Below are positions 19,739-29,200 of a DNA stretch of 58,012 nt, in pieces; position 1 is the stretch's first letter; the number at the start of each line of letters is the position of its first letter. The position numbers and the translations under genes are program-made. The DNA is from Bacteroidota bacterium. GTDB lineage: Bacteria > Bacteroidota > Bacteroidia > 2-12-FULL-35-15. The DNA lies in contig CANIQT010000025.1 of assembly GCA_947469885.1 (NCBI GenBank), positions 1 to 58,012 of the forward strand, given 5' to 3'. A model generated the notes under the pieces. That model saw only the letters and a program-made list of their open reading frames with translations, searched no databases and was not told the DNA's origin.

Positions 19739-20143
19739 TTATTTTTTCTTAGGTGCTGCTTTTGCTGCTCCAGCTTTAGGTTTTTTAGTTCCGTATTTAC
19801 TTCTTCTTTGATTACGTCCATCAACACCAGAGGTATCCAATGCACCACGAACAATGTGATAACGTACACCAGGTAAGTCTTTCACCCTTCCGCCACGAAT
19901 CAACACAATACTGTGTTCCTGTAAATTATGCCCTTCTCCGGGAATGTAAGCATTCACTTCTTTCTTGTTGGTCAAACGAACACGGGCTACTTTACGCATA
20001 GCAGAATTCGGTTTTTTAGGAGTTGTGGTGTACACACGGGTGCAAACTCCACGTTTTTGAGGACAAGAATCCAACGCTGCTGACTTACTTTTGTTAGCCG
20101 CTTTTAGTCTTCCTTTACGCACTAATTGTGATATTGTAGGCAT
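19739..20143 (-). CDS. rpsL: 30S ribosomal protein S12 (uS12)
   Basis: 134 residues. The start [12 protein letters not shown], the decoding-site loop [19 protein letters not shown] and [17 protein letters not shown] are all present. The lysine in TPKKPNS and the one in GRVKDLPG are intact, so the usual streptomycin-resistance changes are absent. A short lysine/alanine-rich tail ([14 protein letters not shown]) ends the protein. It is the first gene of the str operon; a TACTTTTG promoter box lies about 67 bp upstream. Confidence 0.97.
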   Translation of the reverse strand: MPTISQLVRKGRLKAANKSKSAALDSCPQKRGVCTRVYTTTPKKPNSAMRKVARVRLTNKKEVNAYIPGEGHNLQEHSIVLIRGGRVKDLPGVRYHIVRGALDTSGVDGRNQRRSKYGTKKPKAGAAKAAPKKK

Positions 20144-20209
20144 TTCTTAATTATTAGTTTTTACTCTGATTTTGTTAAATAATACACTTCCCCATTTTTT
20201 TAGGGACGG

Positions 20210-20242
20210 CAAAAGTAGGAATTTTATTTATATAAACAACAA
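20210..20242 (-). promoter_or_regulatory. Putative promoter of the str operon (TTG-N19-TACTTTTG)
   Basis: On the minus strand TACTTTTG (20210-20217) is preceded, 19 bp upstream, by TTG (20237-20239, with another TTG at 20240-20242). This fits the Bacteroidota -33/-7 arrangement. The leader to rpsL is about 60 nt. Confidence 0.65.
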
Positions 20243-20287
20243 GTGGGGGAAAATAATTTTGATTATGGGTTAATGGAAAATGGATAG

Positions 20288-20334
20288 TGGATAATGGACA
20301 TTGAATAACAGAACTAGTAATTCAACATTATCCA
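20288..20334. terminator. Inverted repeat downstream of the leucine-rich-repeat gene
   Basis: TGGATAATG-gaca-TTGAAT (20288-20306) pairs with ATTCAACATTATCCA (20320-20334), with a 4-nt bulge and a 13-nt loop. It sits 11 bp beyond the stop of the minus-strand gene. There is no clean U-run, so it may be a weak or factor-dependent terminator. Confidence 0.5.
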
Positions 20335-20344
20335 TTGTCAATTA

Positions 20345-22906
20345 TCAATTACTTTTCACCATTTTCTGATTCAACGATTGTGTACCTCCAATAATTCTTA
20401 CAAAATAAATTCCTGCTGGTTGATTAGATAAATTGATTTCAGATTTCAGGTTATGGATTTCAGATTGATAAATAATCTCTCCCAAAACATTTGTTATTTC
20501 CAATTTCAACTTTCCGTCATCCTGAGCTTGTCGAAGGACAATTGTAAATTTTCCATTTGTTGGATTTGGATAAATAGAGATTTGAGAAGTAAGATTGGAG
20601 AGTTGAGATATTCCATTGCTTAAACCAAATTGATTTAAAGTTGCATTAGTAACAACAGGCGCATTATAATCAAAATAAATACTAGCTCGGTTATGCACTT
20701 GTGTACCTCCCGGACGATTTAGTTTTGGTTTTATTCGATATTGAATAAAACCCTGCGAACCATCAAAATCAGTAGTACTATCAGGAAGATTAATATTTGT
20801 AAAATAAACAGCAAGGTTACGACCCGTTAACCATGTAGTGTTTGGATGACTATAATCAATTACCTCAAAAGTATTCAAATCTAAATTAGAATCTAAAGTA
20901 TCCAGCACATGAATATTTATAGCAGCCGATGAACCCACATTTTGGAAGTGAATGGTGTAATAAAAATAATCGTCAAAACCATAAGAAACATATCGTGGAT
21001 AAGTTTCTTTATAATTAGGGTCGTACGAATTGCCAACATAATAACAATAATTAAAATTGTTATTGCTTGTATTGTTATCACCAGCAGTTGGAGTAACCAA
21101 TATATTTACACAAATTGAATCACCTATATTGGCAGTAGTGTCCGTATATATTTTATTAATTTTAAATGAATTATAAATAGGTATCGTTCCAAAATCCGGA
21201 ATCGAATAGGTAAAAACATTTCCAGCAACGGAAGGAACAAGTCCGTTAAAATAAATACTGTCAAAATTAATGGGACCAGTAAAAGTTGCAACCACCTGAC
21301 CACTCACTCCTGATGCACAATGAAGATGATACCAATTGCTCAAATCTCCAGTATTAAATTTAAAACCATGAAACTGTCCCGGAAATATTTGTCCTTGTGG
21401 CAAAACAGACTTTGTACCAATGTCAAAACCCGGAGGGCAGGTAAAAGAAAAGTTTACATCCTGTGCCAATGGACTTGCCAATGTTAAAATTACTGTTGAA
21501 TCAATGCCCGGGTAATTGCATTGGGCAACCAATGGAAAACCTGTTGTATCAATTTTTGTCACATAAGTTCCAGCAAGTTCAGGAAAACTATAAACTCCAT
21601 TAACCGCTGTATAGCTTTGAGAAATTAAAACATTACCTGGAGTATATAGTTTTATTGGAAAATTTGATAATATAGTGTCTCCCGCATCCTTCATGCAATT
21701 ACCATTTATATCTTTATAAACAAATCCAGCTATTCCCTCTGCATTTGCACAATTATTAGGGTTATTTACCAAATCTCCCAAAATACAAAGGGGATAAGCC
21801 AAAAGATATGGAGGCATATTTACTGTGTAATTTGGTAAACAGGTAACAGGGTTGTTATAAATTTGAAAACTGGCAGAATCGCCCACATACATTGGAATCA
21901 AAGGCATGCAGAAAATGTTATTATTACTGCAAATTAAAGTGTTGAGATAAAAAGGTAATGCTGGTAAAATGGTCAATAAATTATTTGAGCAATTGATAAC
22001 TGAAAAATTATTATTGCCGGGTAAAGTTGGTATTGTAGTTATTTGATTATTTTGACAATATAATTCTTCCAGTGTGTTAGGCAAAGAAGGTAAACTTGTT
22101 AATTGGTTATCATTACATGTTAAACGCCACAAGGAACTACCCAATGCAGGCAGACTTGTAATTTGATTATGACTGCAATCTAATGTGAAAAATGAATTTG
22201 ATAAAGCTGGCATATTAGTAATTTGGTTGTATTTGCAATTCAAATTGGTAAGTGAATTGGGCAACGAAGGCAATACTGTCAATAGATTATAACTACAATT
22301 CAACGAAACAAGTGAATTGGGTAAGGTTGGTAAACTTGTTATCTGATTATTATTACAATTAAAATTCCCAAGGGAGTTTGGTAATGCAGGTAAACTTGTT
22401 AATAAATTATTTTCACAATATAAATCTTGAAGTGAATTAGGCAGGACAGGTAAACTGGTTAGTTGATTATTGCAACAGTATAAAGTAATTAATGCATTTG
22501 GCAAAGCAGGTAAACTTGTTAAGACATTATTTCTACAATCCATATAAGTTATACCATTCGGCAAAACTGGCAAACTCGCTAATAAGCTATTATCGGAATC
22601 AAAATAGGTTAGTCCTCCCGGCAAAGCTGGAATATATGTCAATGCATGGCTATCCATACAATTCAATGAATCAAGATTATCAAAATACTGAATCCCTGTT
22701 AAATCAGTAATAAAATTAGGACCAAGATTGATATAAGTAGCACTTGTTATTGCAACACAAGTTGTATCCATCTGATTTCCACTAATGCAGGAAGGAAAGT
22801 GAGACTGGAGCCATGTTACAAATTGCGGGCTTGGTATAGTTACATACTGTGCTTTTGTTTCATTAATAATGAAAACAATGGATAAAAGTAAAATTAGTTT
22901 TTTCAT
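20345..22906 (-). CDS. Leucine-rich-repeat surface protein with type A T9SS sorting domain
   Basis: 853 residues from the ATG at 22906, where MKKLILLLSIVFI opens the signal peptide; an in-frame ATG at 22927 adds seven residues before it and is less likely. Residues about 91-335 hold 12 leucine-rich repeats of 20 residues on the pattern SLPALPNSLxxLxCxxNxLT, similar in length to YopM-type repeats. Next come a CNA_B/SdrD-like domain (GFVYKDINGNCMKDAGD, about 385-450), a region rich in beta strands with YTIHFQNVGSSAAINIHVLDTLD, and a type A sorting domain (SIYPNPTNGKF, TNVLGEIIY, PAGIYFVRI). Inside that last domain the residues RQAQDDG are encoded by the REP-like word at 20517-20538. It is expected at the cell surface; the partner is unknown. 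Confidence 0.9.
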   Translation of the reverse strand: MKKLILLLSIVFIINETKAQYVTIPSPQFVTWLQSHFPSCISGNQMDTTCVAITSATYINLGPNFITDLTGIQYFDNLDSLNCMDSHALTYIPALPGGLTYFDSDNSLLASLPVLPNGITYMDCRNNVLTSLPALPNALITLYCCNNQLTSLPVLPNSLQDLYCENNLLTSLPALPNSLGNFNCNNNQITSLPTLPNSLVSLNCSYNLLTVLPSLPNSLTNLNCKYNQITNMPALSNSFFTLDCSHNQITSLPALGSSLWRLTCNDNQLTSLPSLPNTLEELYCQNNQITTIPTLPGNNNFSVINCSNNLLTILPALPFYLNTLICSNNNIFCMPLIPMYVGDSASFQIYNNPVTCLPNYTVNMPPYLLAYPLCILGDLVNNPNNCANAEGIAGFVYKDINGNCMKDAGDTILSNFPIKLYTPGNVLISQSYTAVNGVYSFPELAGTYVTKIDTTGFPLVAQCNYPGIDSTVILTLASPLAQDVNFSFTCPPGFDIGTKSVLPQGQIFPGQFHGFKFNTGDLSNWYHLHCASGVSGQVVATFTGPINFDSIYFNGLVPSVAGNVFTYSIPDFGTIPIYNSFKINKIYTDTTANIGDSICVNILVTPTAGDNNTSNNNFNYCYYVGNSYDPNYKETYPRYVSYGFDDYFYYTIHFQNVGSSAAINIHVLDTLDSNLDLNTFEVIDYSHPNTTWLTGRNLAVYFTNINLPDSTTDFDGSQGFIQYRIKPKLNRPGGTQVHNRASIYFDYNAPVVTNATLNQFGLSNGISQLSNLTSQISIYPNPTNGKFTIVLRQAQDDGKLKLEITNVLGEIIYQSEIHNLKSEINLSNQPAGIYFVRIIGGTQSLNQKMVKSN
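20517..20538 (-). repeat. REP-like word inside a coding region
   Basis: The word GTCATCCTGAGCTTGTCGAAGG on the plus strand encodes the RQAQDD residues of the sorting domain on the minus strand. A close copy lies at 16006-16027 in a spacer. The extra residues fall between two beta strands (FTIVL and KLKLEIT). Confidence 0.7.
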
Positions 22907-23017
22907 GGGTTTGTATATTAGAGTCACTAAATTAGTATTTTATTGAATATAAGGGTTCAATTTGCCCCTCCTTTTCATAAGTGATTAATTTTTAACCTTA
23001 TTTTTTAAAATAGGCAT

Positions 23018-23170
23018 TGTTTGGGGAGTAAAAACAATCGCTTACGAAGCTCATGCGCTTGTTTGGGGAGTAAAAACAGTTGCTTGCGGAGCTCATGCGC
23101 TTGTTTGGGGAGTAAAAACCTTTGCTTGCGGAACTCATGGGCTTGTTTCTGAAGCAAAAATATTTTTATA
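23018..23170. repeat. 42-bp tandem array, 3 full units plus one degraded
   Basis: Units start at 23018, 23060, 23102 and 23144, exactly 42 bp apart. The first half starts TGTTTGGGGAGTAAAAAC; the second half ends in GCTCATGCGCT. The fourth unit decays after about 25 bp. The array lies in the spacer upstream of the leucine-rich-repeat gene and downstream of the giant adhesin. The minus strand reads as a 14-residue repeat (PKQAHELRKQLFLL), which I attribute to the 3n period. Confidence 0.92.
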
Positions 23171-23185
23171 GAGAGGTTCTGAAAT

Positions 23186-23221
23186 TCAAAAAGTTCCCCA
23201 ATAAATAGGGGAACTTTTTTG
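23186..23221 (-). terminator. Intrinsic terminator of the 2955-residue adhesin gene
   Basis: AAAAAGTTCCCC (23188-23199) and GGGGAACTTTTT (23208-23219) form a 12-bp perfect stem with an 8-nt loop and flanking T-run on the minus strand. Confidence 0.9.
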
Positions 23222-23268
23222 CATCTTTTCAATTCTCTTTCGCAATCTCATCAATTCTTCATTTCCGA

Positions 23269-26200
23269 TTACTGTCGTATCAGCATAAACGAACCATGGT
23301 CGGCATGCTCTCCGTTGTCTGCATCTTTCAAATCATAAATATAGAAATACGTTCCGTCAGGTGCTTCTTTTCCGTTTGCGTTGCGTCCGTCCCAGCCACC
23401 TTCAAGGGTATGCCATTCGTATAATTTCAATCCCCAACGGTCGTAGATGTAACAATTTATTTCAGCAACTCCGGTGGTGTTGATAAAGAATAAGTCGTTT
23501 ATCTGGTCGTTATTTGGAGTAAACACGTTAGGCACAATGATGGCATATGTTGGATAGGTAACTACTAATATTTCGGTAGAGTCAACACAATGACCATTGT
23601 TAGTCACATATAACACTACCGCAAACACTCCTATTGAAACAAATGTATGCGTTGGGTCTTGCAGAGTACTTGTGGTTCCGTCACCAAACACCCAGAAATA
23701 AGTATTTGCATTGGTGCTGGTGTTGGTAAATGTTACCGTAAGCGGTACATGCCCTGTTGCAGGGTTTGGCGAATAAGTGAATGATGCGACTGGTGGTGGC
23801 AAGTCAATAACTGAAACAGTATCTGTTTGAGTACAACCTGTAGTTAAGTCAGTAACCAATAAGGTATAAACACCTGCCTGATTAACAGTGGCAGTAGGTG
23901 TGCCTCCTCCTGATACAATATTACCTCCTCCGGTACTCCACAAATACGTAAAGTTAGGACCAGAACTTGAATTGGTACCATTCAATTGTAACGAATCGCC
24001 ACAACCCAAGTTTTGCAACGGACCAGCATCCGAAATAGGTGGAGCTGTTATAGTAACCGGAACAGTGTCGGCATTAGGGCAAGCACCATTAGTAGTATAA
24101 GTTACGTTATACACTCCCGGTGTTACAGGTAAGGTAATTTCTCCGGTTGATGAATTAATACTTCCACCTAAGGTACTTGTAAACACCCCACCCGGCAAAC
24201 CGGTAATGGTTGGAATTGGATTTGTTCCATTGGCACAATACAGCGGTAATGGATATGTAATGGTTGCATTATCTAACGGGGTGATGGTAATTGTAGTACT
24301 ATCAACCGCCAAAGCACATCCCTGTTGAGGCAATATGGTATTGATAACAGTATAAGTTCCGGGAGTACTTGCAATTAAATCAACTTCCCCTGTGTTTGGA
24401 TTAATTACTAATCCGGCAGGATGAAACGTAAATGTTTCGCCCGAGCCTCCCGGTACATAAACCGGTACTGGGTTCGGACTTCCATTTTCACAAAACAGGT
24501 TTCCAGCATAGCTGAACGTTGCAATAAATAAAGGAGTGATGGTAATGTTGGCATAGGTTGAATCAGGACAAGGTCCATTCGTTAAATACATTACCGTGTA
24601 AGTTCCAACTGATGATGACAATAAGGTAATTTCACCTGTGGTTGGATTTACCACTAAACCCGGAGAAGAAGGAATAAATGTTCCACCCGGTAACCCTGTT
24701 ACTGTTGGAGTTGGATTAACGCCAGACTGGCAATACACCGAATCGGCATAACCGAAACCTGCTGCATCTCTTGGAGTAATGGTGATAAGTATAGTATCCG
24801 TTACCGGTCCGCAAACTCCCGGAGGGTCGTTAGTGGTTAAATATAAAGTAACACTAAGGTTAGCATCATCAGCAGCCGAAGGAGTGTAGGTTGCATTACC
24901 AATTGTGGTGTTGTCAAAAGTTCCGGTACCCGATGTTGTCCAAGTCATGTTAGTGGCACCACCACCAACTGAACCCGAAAGTGTAATTTGAGAAGTAGCA
25001 CATATAGTTGCATCAGCACCTGCATTAGATGTGGTAGCAGGATTTATGGTCAGGTTCATCGCATCGCTCAAAGCCGGACAAGGACCATAAGGGTCGTTTG
25101 ATGTTATGGTTAATACCACCACACTATTACTTATATCAGCAGCCGAAGGAGTATAAACCGGAGTAGCAAGTGTTGGGTTGTTAAATGTTCCTGTTCCAGA
25201 TGTAGTCCATAATACAGAAGTAGCACCTCCACTAAAACTACCTTGAGTAGTATAAAGCGTGTTCGAACACATTACATCATCTGGTCCGGCACTAATCACC
25301 ACAGCAGGACTAATTCCAAGATACATCACATCTAACAAAGCCGGACATGGACCCGGAGGGTCGTTGGTAGTCAATGTTAAATTTACTCCGCCTGCTGCAA
25401 TATCAGCAGCCGATGGAGTGTATATAGCTCCCGGTGACGCAGGATTATTAAATGTTCCTGTTCCTGAAGTAGTCCAGGTAACAGAAGTAGCACTACCGCC
25501 ATACGAACCTAACATGGTATAAGTAGTTCCAGAACAAATAGTATCATTATGATTTGCGCTTACAATGGCAGCAGGCGAAATATGAAGCAACATAAAATCA
25601 GTTCCTGCACCGCAAGGTCCCGGAGGGTCGTTAGTAGTAATGGTTAACACTACATTTTGCGACACCACGTCAGCTGGTGAAGGATGGTACACCGGATTGG
25701 TGACGGTATTGTTGGGAGTAAAAGTTCCTGTACCGCTGGTGGTCCATGTAATAGAACTAGCACCTCCACCAAACGAACCACTTAACGTATAATTAGTTCG
25801 TTCGCATATCGTATCGTTAGGTCCTGCACTCACCGGAACACCTGTAGTGATGGTTAACAACATATTGTCGAAAGCAGGAACACAAGGACCTGTAGGGTCG
25901 TTGGTAATAATGGTTAATGTAACACTGCCAGTAGCAATATCAGCTGCCGAAGGAGTGTATGTAGCATTGGTTAAAGCAGTATTATCAAAAGTACCACTTC
26001 CATTAGTTGACCATGTAATTCCATTAGCAGAGCCGCCAAACGAACCTGATAATTGGTAGTTGGAGCTTAAACAAATAGCAGTATCCGCACCAGCACTCAC
26101 GGTTGGAGAAAGATAAACAGTAATATTTACATTATCCGAAACAGCACCACACGGACCAGCAGGGTCGTCAGTAGTAATAGTTAATGTTACAGTTCCAGCA

Positions 26201-29200
26201 GCAATATCAGCAGCCGAAGGAGTATATGTAGCTCCGGGCAATGTAGCATCATTAAATGTTCCCGTTCCTCCGGTAGTCCAGGTAATCGATGTTGCACTTC
26301 CACCAAAGGTTCCAGCCAATACAACAGGTGATGCAGTACACATATCCACATCAGGTCCAGCACTAACAGTTGGAGCAGTGGTAATGGTTAACACCATATT
26401 GTCTGACACCGAAGGACAAGGACCGGCAGGGTCGTTTGTAGTGATGGTTAATGTAACGGTTCCAGCAGCAATATCTCCGGCCGATGGAGTATAAATAGCT
26501 CCTGCAAGACTAGGGTTGTTGAAGGTACCGCTTCCGCTGGTAGACCATGTAACTCCACCTGCACCACCACCAAATGTACCTGATAAGGTATAGCTTCCGC
26601 TCAAACAAACTGTTGCATCCGCACCTGCACTTACCGTAGCATTTGGATTAATGGTAACCGATACTGATGAAGTAGAGGATGAACAACCTCCTGCTGCAGC
26701 TATAGTATTAGTTACGGTATAAACTCCAACCGGACTTAATGTTAAATCAATTTCTCCGGTTGTACTGTTAATTACCAATCCTGCAGGTACCGATGTAAAT
26801 ACTCCTCCCGAGGCAGGTGGATTAAATATAGGTAATGGATTTGTTCCACCATGGCAGAATGAGCCACCAGAATAAGTAAATGTTGATGTAGGCGAAGTAG
26901 TTATAGTTATACTTGCTGTTGCCGAACTTGGACAAATACCATTAGTAGTATAGGTAACGGTATAAGTTCCGAGTGTGGATGATGCCAAAGTAACTGTTCC
27001 TGTTGCAGGATTAATTACCAATCCTGCTGGAGTAGAAGTAAATGTTCCTCCTAAAGTTCCTGTTATGGTTGGTGTTGGGTTGGTTCCCGTTTGACAGAAA
27101 GTAGATGTTGCATAACTGAAAGCGGCATCATCTAATGGATTAACAGTTACTGTTACTATCTGAGGAAGTACACTTGCGCAACCTCCTGACACTGCAGTAG
27201 GCGTCACCGTATAAGTTACTGTTTGAGGTACGAGCGAACTGTTGATAATCGTATTATTAATCAATGCCGTACTTTGCAAAGTGAGGCTTTCCCCTGTTGT
27301 ATTGTTATTATCAGCAGCAATCCATGTAAATGTTGAAGGAATACTTGATGTTAACGGAATATTTAATGTTGAACCACTGCATATTGTTGCTGTGTTGGAT
27401 GATGTAAGTGTTGGAGATGGATTCACAGTAACCGTAATAGTTTGCGGACTTGTATTTCCGCAACCTCCCGCGGTTGCAGTGGCATTTACAGTGTATATTA
27501 CTGTTTGAGGTCCGGCAGTGTTGTTAATGATAGTATTATTAATGGTTGCTGAATTTTGTAACGTGGTACTTTCTCCAGTTGTATTAGGATTGTTAGCTGC
27601 AATCCAAGTAAACGAAGAAGGTACGTTTGCCGACAATGGAATGTTTAATTGGATACCACTGCACACCGTAACATTATTAGAATTTAAGGTAATAACAGGA
27701 GTTGGGTTTACGGTAACATTTACAGTTTGTGGTGCACCTATACACCCACCCACTGTTGCAGTTGGTGTTACCGTGTAAGCAACAGTTTGAGGAACTGCCG
27801 AAGTATTAATTATCGTATTCGAAAGAGTTGACGAATTTTGATTAGTTAAACTCTCACCTGTGGTATTGGCATTATCTGCCGCCACCCAGGTAAATGTACT
27901 TCCCGGATTTGCTGTTAATGGAATGCTTACCGTTTGTCCACTACAAATAGTTGCAGAAGTTTGGCTGGTCATCACCGGTCCAGGATTAACAAGTACAGCT
28001 ACTGTTTGTGTAGCTGCCGAACAACCACCAACTGTTGCAGTTACTATAACAGAATAGTTAACCGTTTGAGGAATGGTAGAGGTATTAATAATAGTATTAT
28101 TAAGCGTAGAAGAGTTTTGAATTGTTAAACTTTCACCTGTTGTGTTAGTGTTATCTGCTGCTACCCATGTAAATGTTCCGGGCTGTGAAGAAGTAAGAAG
28201 AATGTTAACCGTACCTCCGCTACAGATAGTTGCTGAACTTGAACTAGTAGTAGTTGGCAACGGATTAACAGTTACTGTTACTATTTGCTGAGCTGCATTT
28301 CCGCAACCTCCCGAAGTAGCTGTTGGAGTAACTGTATAAGTTACCACCTGAACAAAACCTGTATTATTGATAATGGTATTGTTAATAGTTGAAGTACTTT
28401 GCAATGTGGTGCTTTCTCCGGTTGTATTCAGGTTGTCCGTTGCAATCCACGTAAAAGTGGAAGGCACATTTGCAGTCAACGGAATATTCAATGCTTGTCC
28501 CGAACAAATAGTTGCAGTTGCCGGACTTGTAATTATTGGTAAAGGATTTACAATTACCGTTACTGTTTGCGGCACACCAGCGCAACCACCCGTACTTGCT
28601 GTTGGTGTTACTGTGTAAACAACTGTTTGTGGAACTGAAGTACTATTTACCAAAGTATTGTTTAAGGTTGAAGTGCTTTGTAATGTTAAACTTTCTCCGG
28701 TTACGTTCAGATTATCAGCGGCAATCCATGTGAATGCAGAAGGTACGCTCGATGTTAGCGGAATGTTGACTGCACTTCCGCTGCATATTGTTGCTGTGTT
28801 TGCTGAGGTTACATTCGGTGCTGGATTAACGGTAACTGTTACCGTTTGATTTGCTGTACCAATACATCCGCCAGATGTAGCGGTAGGTGTTACGGTATAA
28901 GTCACGGTTTGCGGCACTGTGGTATTATTAATAATTGTATTGTTAATAGTACTTGAGTTTTGCAAGGTCAAACTTTCCCCGGTTGTATTTGCATTATTAC
29001 CCGCTATCCATGTAAATGTGGAAGGCACGCTCGATGTTAACCCAATTGCTAATTGCACCCCACTACAAACAGTTGCGGTACTTGACGAGGTAATGGTTGG
29101 TGTAGGGTTAACAGTAACTGTTACCGTTTGTGTTGCACCCACACAAGCCCCTGCTGTTGCAGTTGGAGTAACAGTGTAAGTTACCGTTTGTGGCACTGCC

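Noticed and set aside
23005..23232. 75-codon minus-strand frame over the 42-bp array
   Set aside because: It includes the terminator hairpin of the adhesin gene as coding sequence, which is unlikely.
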